Source: Bacteroidota bacterium (GTDB lineage: Bacteria > Bacteroidota > Bacteroidia > Flavobacteriales > Weeksellaceae). Taken from it: a DNA stretch of 31,343 nt. Below the pieces are notes generated by a model, which worked only from the letters and a program-made list of their open reading frames with translations, did no database searches and was not told the DNA's origin. Shown here in pieces: positions 23,982 through 31,343 of the stretch. Location of the stretch: assembly GCA_023422635.1 (NCBI GenBank), contig JAFAGO010000038.1, positions 1 through 31,343 of the forward strand. The letters run 5' to 3'. A program made the translations under genes and the position numbers. Within the stretch, counting starts at the first letter, position 1, and each line of letters starts with the position of its first letter.

Positions 23982-25457
23982 ATGAAAACACAATATTTAA
24001 ATAGGAGATGGAGCAAGAAATGGATGCTTTTTCTGTTCCCATTAGCAGTACTTTTCGGTCTTGTCGCTTGTAGAGAAGAGCTTGATCCGATGAAGTTTGA
24101 AACCAATGAATTGGCTTTAACAACTTCAGATATTAATGAGTTACTTCCCGGAATGTTTAATTCTAAATTTAATTTTAGTTGGACAACTGGGAATAATATG
24201 GGCACAAGTTCTTCCATTAGTTACACTTTAGAGCTTGATAAAAAAGGAAATAACTTCGCAAATGCGCAAGTGTACGAAAAAGGTAAAGATGTGTATACGC
24301 ACGATATTACCATTGGGGAACTCAATACGTTATTAGTAGAAACGTTTGGTGCAACTCCGGGAGCTCCTATCGAAATGCAGGCGAGAGTTACAGCAACTTT
24401 TGGTGATGCGTCAATTACGCCTCAACAATCCGTTGTTGATCTTACGTTAACGCCATTTAAACCATTTACATCACAGTTGTTTATGGTGGGTGATGCTGCA
24501 CCAAGCGGATGGGATATTACCAATGCAACTGAACTTACCAGAAATGCATCAAACCCAACAGAATTTGTTTATTATGGAAATTTAAATGCTGGAAATTTCA
24601 AGTTTGCAGTAAATAACGATTCTTGCTGGTGTCAAGATTTCTATACGCAAGATCCTAATGATGCAGGAAAAATGATTTTTAATGAAGGCGGCAGCGGTAC
24701 AGATTTACAGTGGACAATTGATAATAGTGGACTGTATAAAATTACCGTGAATGTATTGGCATTAACGATTAAAATTGAAGAAATGACGGGACCTCAATTC
24801 AGCAATATTTGGATTGTAGGTGATGCTTCACCAAGTGGCTGGGATGTTGAAAATCCAGTAGCATTTACACAAGATGCCGATAATCCATTTGTATTCACTT
24901 TGGAATGCCAGTTAAATCCCGGAAACTTTAAACTTCTTGCTGGATCATTGGGCGAATGGTGCGAAAACTGGTACCGTCCTCTAGTTGATAATCAAGGTTT
25001 AACCGAAACTGGAGTTGAACAAAACCATGGTTGCGATGTGGATAACAGATGGTTGGTAACCGCATCCACAGCGGGACGTTATAAAATTACCCTCAATACT
25101 TCAAATAACACCATTAAGTTTGAGCCGATCAATATTTATATAATTGGCGATGCTACACCAAACGGCTGGAACATGGGTTCTCTTGAACCAATGCAGAAAA
25201 ATGGAAGTGTGTATACCTGGACAGGCCAATTGAATGCTGGTGATTTAAAATTCACCAAGTTTAACAGCGATTGGTGCCAAGGAACAGAATTGGTTGCCGT
25301 TACCGCTAATCAAGATATTTCCAATACAAGTTTTCAAGAAAGGGTAAAATGTGCGGGTGGCGATGCTACAGATTTCAAATGGAAAGTTAAAGCTTCACAA
25401 GCGGGAACATACACCATTAAATTTGATCTTAATACCAATACACTTACAATAGAATAA
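23982..25457 (+). CDS. SusE/SusF-like surface glycan-binding lipoprotein
   Basis: A 491-residue protein. It has a basic N-terminus (YLNRRWSKKW), a hydrophobic stretch and lipobox LVAC (Cys30). An N-terminal SusE-type Ig domain covers about 35-160. Three tandem binding modules follow (about 165-268, 273-385 and 389-491), each opening with (V/I)GDAxPxGW. Each carries a Trp-Cys motif in the same place (SCWCQD, GEWCEN, SDWCQG), where SusE/SusF modules place aromatic ligand contacts. It is a non-catalytic surface protein that retains polysaccharide near SusC/SusD. The modules are related in plan to the two in the GH27-type enzyme. A hairpin follows the stop codon. Confidence 0.88.
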   Translation: MKTQYLNRRWSKKWMLFLFPLAVLFGLVACREELDPMKFETNELALTTSDINELLPGMFNSKFNFSWTTGNNMGTSSSISYTLELDKKGNNFANAQVYEKGKDVYTHDITIGELNTLLVETFGATPGAPIEMQARVTATFGDASITPQQSVVDLTLTPFKPFTSQLFMVGDAAPSGWDITNATELTRNASNPTEFVYYGNLNAGNFKFAVNNDSCWCQDFYTQDPNDAGKMIFNEGGSGTDLQWTIDNSGLYKITVNVLALTIKIEEMTGPQFSNIWIVGDASPSGWDVENPVAFTQDADNPFVFTLECQLNPGNFKLLAGSLGEWCENWYRPLVDNQGLTETGVEQNHGCDVDNRWLVTASTAGRYKITLNTSNNTIKFEPINIYIIGDATPNGWNMGSLEPMQKNGSVYTWTGQLNAGDLKFTKFNSDWCQGTELVAVTANQDISNTSFQERVKCAGGDATDFKWKVKASQAGTYTIKFDLNTNTLTIE

Positions 25458-25475
25458 GGTTTTTCATTTTTTTCG

Positions 25476-25511
25476 TCACACGGTAATTGAGAAGGTTACC
25501 GTGTGATTTTT
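25476..25511 (+). terminator. Intra-operon hairpin between SusE-like and GH31 genes
   Basis: TCACACGGTAA (25476-25486) and TTACCGTGTGA (25496-25506) form a perfect 11-bp stem with a 9-nt loop, followed by a short T-rich stretch. It is either a terminator or attenuator that lowers expression of the downstream enzymes, or an mRNA-stabilising 3' end for the SusCDE message. Confidence 0.65.
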
Positions 25512-25587
25512 CATCATTTAATCTTTCATCAAAACAAGATTAGATGCGGTAAAAAAATGCAATCGAAAATAGTAAAAATGAAAAAAT

Positions 25588-28068
25588 ATGGTAAAGAAAA
25601 TAAGTCTCTTATTATTGATATTTCTTTTTTCGTCAGGCGTTTTCGCAAACGAGGTCAAGTCGTATTCAGTAAAAGGAAACCAAGTAACATTTAATTGTAC
25701 AGATGGTTCCAAAATTTCGCTTACCATCAATAGCAGTTCGGTGGTGAAAGTATGGTTCGATAAATCTGGAACTTTTATTCGAAAGAATCCCTCGTATGCG
25801 GTAGTAAACGAAAACCTTGAAAATATGGGTGTTATTTCAGTGCATGAGGAACCTTCCGCATATGAAATTTTCACGTCAAAACTTCGTATTCGTTTGAATA
25901 AGAATCCAATGCAATTGCAAATTTTCGACAAATGGCAGAAATTGGTTTTCAGTGATTTTAAAGAGGAAGGACATTTGACTAACGGTAAAGCCGTTAAATC
26001 CAAGAAAATTCTTCGAAACGACGAGCAGTTTTTTGGTTTAGGAGAAAAAACAGGAACGCTAAATCGTCGAGGGAAAAGCTATAAAATGTGGAATAGCGAT
26101 CGACCTTGTTATAGTGTAACCGAGGATCCTTTAGCGAAAAGTATTCCGTTTTTTATGAGTAGTTACCGCTACGGAATTTTCCTTGATAATACCTACAAAA
26201 CCGAATTTAAGTTCGGGACGGAATCTCAAGATTATTACTCTTTCGAAGCTCCGGATGGTGCTTTTGTTTATTATTTTATTTTCGGGAAGGATTATAAAGA
26301 TATTCAGCAGCAATATATTTCGCTTACTGGCCAGCCGATTATGCCTCCCAAATGGGCATTAGGGTTTGCTCAAAGTCGCGGATTATATACGCAACAAAAT
26401 CAAGCTTTAGAAATTGCTGAAGAATTTAGAAAACGTCAAATTCCAATTGATGTCATTTATCAAGATATTGGTTGGACGCAGAATTTACAAGATTTTGAAT
26501 GGAGAAAAGGCAATTATACAGATCCTAAAGCAATGCTTAAAAAATTGAAAGACAATGGTTTTAAAATGATTGTTTCTCAGGATCCGGTGATTTCTAAAAA
26601 AGACAACAAACAATATGTTGAAGCCAATAAACTCGGTTATTTTGTGAACGATATTCGAACAAATAAAGCGTACGAAATGCCATGGCCTTGGGGTGGAAAT
26701 TGTGGAGTAGTGGATTTTACAATTCCAGAAGTTGCCGATTGGTGGGGAAATTACCAGCAAAAACCTTTGAATGATGGCGTAAGTGGTTTCTGGACGGATA
26801 TGGGAGAACCGGCTTGGAGCAATGAAGAAGATGTTGATCGCCTGAATATGAAACACGCAATTGGAATGCATGATGAAATTCACAATATCTACGGTTTAAC
26901 TTGGGATAAAGTGGTAAAAGAACAGTTCGAAAAGCATAATCCAAACAAAAGAATTTTTCAAATGACACGTTCTGCTTATGCAGGATTGCAGCGGTACACG
27001 TTCGGATGGACCAATGATAGCGGAAATGGAAACGATGTATTGGAAGGTTGGGCTCAATTGGAAAATCAAGTGGCTGTGGGAATTTCCGCAGGATTAGGAG
27101 GGATTCCGTTTTGGACAACCGATATCTCTGGTTACTGCGGTGATATTACCGATTACGAAGCAACCGCAGAATTGTACACACGTTGGATGCAATTTGGCGT
27201 TTTTTGTCCATTAAGTCGCGCTCATCACGAAGGCGACAATGCTGTGGAACCTTGGAAATTCGGAGAAGTAGCCGAGAAAAACACAAAAGCCGCCATTGAA
27301 CTAAAATATCAATTGTTTCCGTATTTGTACACTTATTCCAGAAAAGCGCACGATTCGGGGCTTCCAATTACCAGAGGATTATTTATGGAATATCCAAACG
27401 ATATGGAAGCTGCAAAAGTGGATAATCAATTTATGTTTGGCGAAGAAATTCTTGTTGCGCCCGTTTTAAAAAAGGGTGAACGTGTAAAACGCGTATATCT
27501 TCCCGATGGCGAATGGATTGATTTTAACGATAAAAAAACCGAGTACCTTGGTGGACAAACGGTTCCCTACAAAGCGCCGCTAAATCGAATTCCAATTTTT
27601 GTAAAAAAAGGAACAATCGTTCCTATGATGCCCGTAATGCAATACATTCACGAAGTGAAAGATTATCCCGTCTATTTTCATGTTTTTCCCAATTACGAAG
27701 ACGAAAAAGCACAATTTACTTTGTATGAAGATGAAGGTTTAAATCAAGATTATTTAAAAGATATTTTTTCCAAAACCCATATTGTGTGTACTACCAATTC
27801 AGATGGTTATGTGATCGATATTACTCCTGAAGATAAAGGTTTTCACCAATCTGATAAGAGAAACTTTGTGTTGAATATTCTTTCCGAAGGAAAACCGAAA
27901 AACATTCAAATTAATGGTAAAGACGCCATTTATGTAGAAGAAGCTAAAATGGATGTGGAAAAAGATGTAAAAAGTATCCAATGGACTTGGAGCGAAGCAG
28001 GAAGCAAAATTATTGTGAAAGTTCCTGATACAAGAAAAAAATTAAGTATTAATATTAATAATAAGTAA
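25588..28068 (+). CDS. GH31 alpha-glucosidase-family enzyme
   Basis: An 826-residue protein with a classical signal peptide (ends near VFAN, residue 21) and no lipobox, so probably periplasmic. It has an N-terminal beta-sandwich with FFGLGEKTGTLNRRG, then a (beta/alpha)8 barrel from about 250. GFWTDMGEPAW carries the nucleophile Asp404. GWTNDSGN carries the likely acid/base Asp477, with Asn-Asp-Ser in place of the common Gly-Asp-Asn. FWTTDISGYCG follows. The C-terminal beta domains include VAPVLKKGERVKRVYLPDG. GH31 are retaining enzymes acting on alpha-glucosides or alpha-xylosides. With the GH27 and GH97 neighbours, activity on isomalto-oligosaccharides or dextran is likely, but is not shown by sequence. 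The start at 25588 gives the signal peptide. Confidence 0.92.
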   Translation: MVKKISLLLLIFLFSSGVFANEVKSYSVKGNQVTFNCTDGSKISLTINSSSVVKVWFDKSGTFIRKNPSYAVVNENLENMGVISVHEEPSAYEIFTSKLRIRLNKNPMQLQIFDKWQKLVFSDFKEEGHLTNGKAVKSKKILRNDEQFFGLGEKTGTLNRRGKSYKMWNSDRPCYSVTEDPLAKSIPFFMSSYRYGIFLDNTYKTEFKFGTESQDYYSFEAPDGAFVYYFIFGKDYKDIQQQYISLTGQPIMPPKWALGFAQSRGLYTQQNQALEIAEEFRKRQIPIDVIYQDIGWTQNLQDFEWRKGNYTDPKAMLKKLKDNGFKMIVSQDPVISKKDNKQYVEANKLGYFVNDIRTNKAYEMPWPWGGNCGVVDFTIPEVADWWGNYQQKPLNDGVSGFWTDMGEPAWSNEEDVDRLNMKHAIGMHDEIHNIYGLTWDKVVKEQFEKHNPNKRIFQMTRSAYAGLQRYTFGWTNDSGNGNDVLEGWAQLENQVAVGISAGLGGIPFWTTDISGYCGDITDYEATAELYTRWMQFGVFCPLSRAHHEGDNAVEPWKFGEVAEKNTKAAIELKYQLFPYLYTYSRKAHDSGLPITRGLFMEYPNDMEAAKVDNQFMFGEEILVAPVLKKGERVKRVYLPDGEWIDFNDKKTEYLGGQTVPYKAPLNRIPIFVKKGTIVPMMPVMQYIHEVKDYPVYFHVFPNYEDEKAQFTLYEDEGLNQDYLKDIFSKTHIVCTTNSDGYVIDITPEDKGFHQSDKRNFVLNILSEGKPKNIQINGKDAIYVEEAKMDVEKDVKSIQWTWSEAGSKIIVKVPDTRKKLSININNK

Positions 28069-30213
28069 ATGAAGAAGATCTTATTAATCGTCACTTTACT
28101 GATGATGAGCTGGGTTGCTGCCCAGAAAATCCAATCGCCCGACGGGAAATTTGTGATGAATTTTTCGCTGCAAAATGGTGGTTTACCAACATATCAATTG
28201 GCATATAAAGGTAAAGAAGTTATTAAACCAAGTAAAATGGGACTTGAACTAAAAGCGGATCAACCAGCAGATCAGTCCCTGTACAGTAATTTCGAAATTG
28301 TTGATACCAAAACGTTAACTTTTGATGAAACTTGGCAACCTGTTTGGGGTGAAGTAAAAAATATTAGAAATCACTACAATGAGCTTGCAGTTTCTCTTAA
28401 TCAAAAAGGAACTGACCGTAAAATGGTCATTCGTTTTCGTTTGTTCGATGATGGTTTAGGATTTCGTTATGAATTTCCTCAACAAAGCAATTTGGTATAT
28501 TTCACAGTGAAGGAGGAACGTACACAATTTGCGATGACTGGCGATCATACCGCATACTGGATTCCAGGAGATTACGATACACAAGAATATAATTATACCA
28601 CATCAAAATTATCAGAAATTCGTAGTTTAATGGAAAAATCTTACGAAAAAGGAAATGTTTCGCAAACAGGATTTTCACCAACTGGGGTTCAAACTTCTTT
28701 AATGATGAAAACTAAAGAAGGAATTTACATTAATCTTCATGAAGCTGCATTAATCGATTATTCTTGCATGCACTTGAATTTGGATGATAAAAATATGGTT
28801 TTCGAATCTTGGTTAACACCAGATGTACATGGAGATAAAGGTCGTCTTCAAGCGCCAAATCATTCCCCTTGGAGAACCATTATTGTAAGCGATGATGCCA
28901 GAAAAATCTTGGATTCAAAAATGACCTACAATTTGAACGAACCCAGCAAAATTAAAGATACCTCTTGGATTAAACCAACGAAATATGTTGGTGTTTGGTG
29001 GGAAATGATTTCAGGAAAAAGCTCTTGGTCGTACACAGATGAATATCCTTCCGTTCAGTTAGGGGTAACTGATTTTTCTAAGGCAAAACCGAATGGTAAA
29101 CACGGAGCAAATAATGCAAATGTGCGCAGATATATCGATTTCGCAGCGCAACATGGCTTTGATGCGGTTTTAGTAGAAGGATGGAATGAAGGTTGGGAAG
29201 ATTGGTTTGGTCATGCCAAAGAATTTGTTTTCGATTTTCAAACACCATATCCGGATTTTGACCTTCCAGGATTAAATGCGTATGCGCACTCAAAAGGGGT
29301 GAAACTAATTATGCACCATGAAACTTCTGCTTCCATCAGAAATTACGAAAGATTTATGGATGATGCGTATCAACTGATGAATAAATTTGGATACGATGCC
29401 GTTAAAAGCGGTTACGTGGGTCCAATTCTACCTTTAGGAGAAACGCATTATAGCCAATGGACAAACAATCACTATCAATATGCAGTAGAAAAAGCTGCGG
29501 ATTATAAAATTATGGTTAATGCACACGAAGCTGTTCGCCCAACAGGGATTGCACGTACATATCCAAATCTTATTGGTAATGAATCTGCAAGAGGAACTGA
29601 ATATCAAGCTTTCGGAAATGAAAGAAATAATCCAAATCACGTTACCATTCTTCCTTTTACACGTTTAATCGGTGGCCCGATGGATTATACGCCGGGAATT
29701 TTCCAAATGGATGTTACCAATGGTTCTCACGTAAATGCCACCATTGCAAATCAGTTGGCACTATACGTTACAATGTACAGTCCGCTTCAAATGGCAGCTG
29801 ATTTTCCTGAAAACTACGAAAAATTTCCAGATGCATTTCAGTTTATTAAAGATGTCGCACTGGATTGGGACGAGAGTAAATACTTAGAAGCAGAACCAGG
29901 AAAATACATCACCGTTGCCAGGAAAGAAAAAGGCAGCGATAAATGGTTCGTTGGTAATGTAGCAGGTTATGAATCATTTACATCAAAAATTAATTTTGAT
30001 TTCTTAGATAAAGGCAAAACCTATATCGCAACAATTTATGCGGATGCAAAAGATGCAGATTACATGAAAAATCCACAAGCATATACGATTCGTAAAGTTG
30101 TGGTGAACAGTAAATCAAAATTATCTCAAACATCAGTTCCGGGAGGTGGTTTTGCAATAAGCATTATTCCAGTGACCGAAAAGGCACAAACCAAAGGTTT
30201 ACAGAAATTGTAA
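28069..30213 (+). CDS. GH97 alpha-glucoside hydrolase, SusB-type (inverting)
   Basis: A 714-residue protein with signal peptide MKKILLIVTLLMMSWVAAQ. It has an N-terminal super-sandwich (to about 270), a catalytic barrel with VEGWNEGWEDW, and a C-terminal beta domain. Glu418 in HHETSA, Glu487 in NAHEA, and Glu505 and Glu511 in the NESARGTE region have exactly the spacing of SusB Glu439, Glu508, Glu526 and Glu532. They therefore retain both catalytic-base glutamates of the inverting subgroup and the calcium ligands; the retaining subgroup lacks this base. It hydrolyses alpha-1,4, alpha-1,6 and other glucosides to glucose in the periplasm. Its ATG follows the GH31 stop codon with no gap, indicating translational coupling. 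Confidence 0.95.
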   Translation: MKKILLIVTLLMMSWVAAQKIQSPDGKFVMNFSLQNGGLPTYQLAYKGKEVIKPSKMGLELKADQPADQSLYSNFEIVDTKTLTFDETWQPVWGEVKNIRNHYNELAVSLNQKGTDRKMVIRFRLFDDGLGFRYEFPQQSNLVYFTVKEERTQFAMTGDHTAYWIPGDYDTQEYNYTTSKLSEIRSLMEKSYEKGNVSQTGFSPTGVQTSLMMKTKEGIYINLHEAALIDYSCMHLNLDDKNMVFESWLTPDVHGDKGRLQAPNHSPWRTIIVSDDARKILDSKMTYNLNEPSKIKDTSWIKPTKYVGVWWEMISGKSSWSYTDEYPSVQLGVTDFSKAKPNGKHGANNANVRRYIDFAAQHGFDAVLVEGWNEGWEDWFGHAKEFVFDFQTPYPDFDLPGLNAYAHSKGVKLIMHHETSASIRNYERFMDDAYQLMNKFGYDAVKSGYVGPILPLGETHYSQWTNNHYQYAVEKAADYKIMVNAHEAVRPTGIARTYPNLIGNESARGTEYQAFGNERNNPNHVTILPFTRLIGGPMDYTPGIFQMDVTNGSHVNATIANQLALYVTMYSPLQMAADFPENYEKFPDAFQFIKDVALDWDESKYLEAEPGKYITVARKEKGSDKWFVGNVAGYESFTSKINFDFLDKGKTYIATIYADAKDADYMKNPQAYTIRKVVVNSKSKLSQTSVPGGGFAISIIPVTEKAQTKGLQKL

Positions 30214-30696
30214 AAAGGCGGATGAGATGACGTTTATAGGGGACTCGTCATTTTGTTATAAAACGCTTTTTACAAGAATTGTTCTTATTTATATCAACTT
30301 GATTATAGAACGGAAGAATTTAATAAACAATTCTTCCTTCTAGAATTTTTTTTAATAAAATTTGAATTTCAGAATTCTAGTCACAACGAAGAATTCCTTG
30401 ATCGTTCAACAACCTATACTTCATATTGACATAAATGGGAGTCCTCCGCAAGTTTTTTGCGGGGGATTTTTTATTGAAGTAATTTCAAATACTGTTTAAA
30501 TGATCGAAATTGTGATAAGCATCGATTGAAAGTTATTTCTTCTAAGTTTAAGAATTTTGTGGAGAAGTTGTTATTTTACTGATTTCGATTAAATTAAACC
30601 CCTTAAATTTTGAAGAATAAAAAATAACATCTTTAATTCTCATTATGAGACAATAATTTTCTATATTTACAATTCGAAACATTTAATACTTTATAT
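30214..30696. other. Intergenic region with several hairpins before GH3
   Basis: About 480 bp without a gene. It contains a weak hairpin (30227-30232 with 30246-30251), a 9-bp stem (30312-30320 with 30329-30337), the terminator described separately, a 13-bp palindrome TCTCATTATGAGA (30638-30650), and TATATTTA (30662-30669) as a possible -7 box for the GH3 gene. Confidence 0.5.
30442..30472 (+). terminator. Rho-independent terminator after GH97
   Basis: TCCTCCGCAA and TTGCGGGGGA form a 10-bp stem with one G.T pair, followed by six T residues. It lies about 230 bp after the GH97 stop and separates it from the GH3 gene. Confidence 0.85.
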
Positions 30697-31343
30697 ATGA
30701 TTTTAAGAACGGCTCTATTTACATTGCTCGTCGCATTTAATCTTGGATTTTCGCAACAGAGTAAGTCCATTTATCTGGACGATTCCCAACCGATTGAAAA
30801 GCGCGTGGAAGATGCGCTGTCAAAAATGACTTTAGATGAAAAAATAGCAATGATTCATGCCCAATCCAAATTCAGTTCGCCCGGTGTTGCAAGATTAGGA
30901 ATTCCGGGATTTTGGACAACCGATGGACCTCATGGAATTCGTCCAGAAGTACTCTGGGACGAATGGGATCAAGCAGGTTGGACAAACGATTCTATTATTG
31001 CATATCCAGCTTTAACCGCTCTTTCTGCAACTTGGAATCAAGATATGGCTAAATTATATGGTAAATCTTTGGGAGAAGAAGCGCGCTTTCGAGGTAAAGA
31101 TATTTTACTTGGACCAGGAGTTAATATTTATAGAACACCACTCAATGGAAGGAATTTTGAGTATATGGGTGAAGATCCATTTTTATCATCCAAAATGGTC
31201 GTGCCCTATGTGCAAGGGCTGCAAAGTAATGGTGTTGCAGCATGCGTGAAACATTACGCCTTGAATAATCAAGAAAAATACCGACACACCAGCAACGTAA
31301 TCGTAAGCGATCGTGCATTGTATGAAATTTATCTTCCACCGTT
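30697..31343 (+). CDS. GH3-family glycoside hydrolase, 5' part (runs off the window)
   Basis: The first 215 residues are present. A signal peptide (MILRTALFTLLVAFNLGFSQ) is followed by the GH3 N-terminal barrel: VEDALSKMTLDEKIAMIH, FWTTDGPHGIR, YPALTALSATWN, GKDILLGPGVNIYRTPLNGRNFEYMGEDP and ACVKHYALNNQEKYRHTS. The last of these carries the substrate-binding Lys-His. The nucleophile region (SDW type) lies beyond the window. GH3 enzymes are usually retaining beta-glucosidases or related exo-enzymes, which is unexpected beside alpha-glucosidases. It is preceded by a terminator, so it may be a separate transcript. Confidence 0.92.
   Translation, partial: MILRTALFTLLVAFNLGFSQQSKSIYLDDSQPIEKRVEDALSKMTLDEKIAMIHAQSKFSSPGVARLGIPGFWTTDGPHGIRPEVLWDEWDQAGWTNDSIIAYPALTALSATWNQDMAKLYGKSLGEEARFRGKDILLGPGVNIYRTPLNGRNFEYMGEDPFLSSKMVVPYVQGLQSNGVAACVKHYALNNQEKYRHTSNVIVSDRALYEIYLPP

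Noticed and set aside
26485..27118. Two overlapping minus-strand open frames of about 130 codons
   Set aside because: Both are antisense to conserved GH31 barrel motifs, with no start signals or recognisable domains.
30312..30345. GGAAGAATT/AATTCTTCC hairpin as the GH97 terminator
   Set aside because: The T run begins several bases after the stem. The hairpin at 30442-30466 is the better intrinsic terminator.
1..31343. tRNA genes, CRISPR arrays, insertion sequences
   Set aside because: No cloverleaf-like GC-rich segments, regularly spaced repeats or transposase-like proteins were seen on either strand by reading. A tRNAscan/CRISPR search was not possible.

Overview
The window looks like a chromosomal segment of a Bacteroidota bacterium, class Flavobacteriia, most likely the Chryseobacterium/Weeksellaceae side. 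The evidence is low GC, Bacteroidota-type promoters (TAnnTTTG boxes), type IX secretion sorting domains, a SusC/SusD pair, a 58-residue histone H1-like protein and short lipoprotein signals ending in Cys. I see no rRNA, tRNA, CRISPR array, transposase or integrase.

Layout. (1) 1-770: a single lipoprotein gene enclosed by GTTATGTGC core sites, with a long imperfect palindrome on one side. This has the architecture of an integron-type gene cassette. (2) 800-4869: an accessory five-gene island. Three unfamiliar minus-strand genes (a DnaG-like zinc-ribbon protein and two proteins that look paralogous at their N-termini) are divergent from a HEPN protein with the R-x4-H nuclease motif, followed by a WYL-domain regulator. 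An imperfect dyad lies in the divergent promoter region. This is the best candidate for an undescribed (defence or toxin-like) system. (3) 5065-15082: mostly housekeeping or stress genes: histone H1-like protein, DoxX-like membrane protein, bestrophin-type channel, YceI lipoprotein, secreted GEVED/T9SS protein, two Crp/Fnr regulators flanking an mdaB-type quinone reductase, a cupin lipoprotein, lipoate-protein ligase and a DUF808/YedI membrane protein. A perfect TGTGA-N6-TCACA palindrome precedes mdaB.

(4) 15354-31343: a polysaccharide utilisation locus, cut off by the window end. Gene order is: SusR-like membrane regulator (TPR, one membrane helix, C-terminal HTH); secreted GH27-type enzyme resembling isomalto-dextranase, with two SusE/F-like binding modules and a T9SS tail; SusC; SusD; SusE/F-like lipoprotein; GH31; GH97 (SusB type); and the 5' part of a GH3. 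The inferred model is as follows. The surface GH27 enzyme, held near glycan by its modules and the SusD/SusE lipoproteins, releases short alpha-linked oligosaccharides. SusC imports them, and GH31 and GH97 finish them to glucose in the periplasm. The combination of GH27, GH31 and GH97 without any GH13 amylase in view points to an alpha-1,6-rich glucan such as dextran rather than starch. The substrate is inference. The GH3 gene sits after strong terminators and may be a separate unit.
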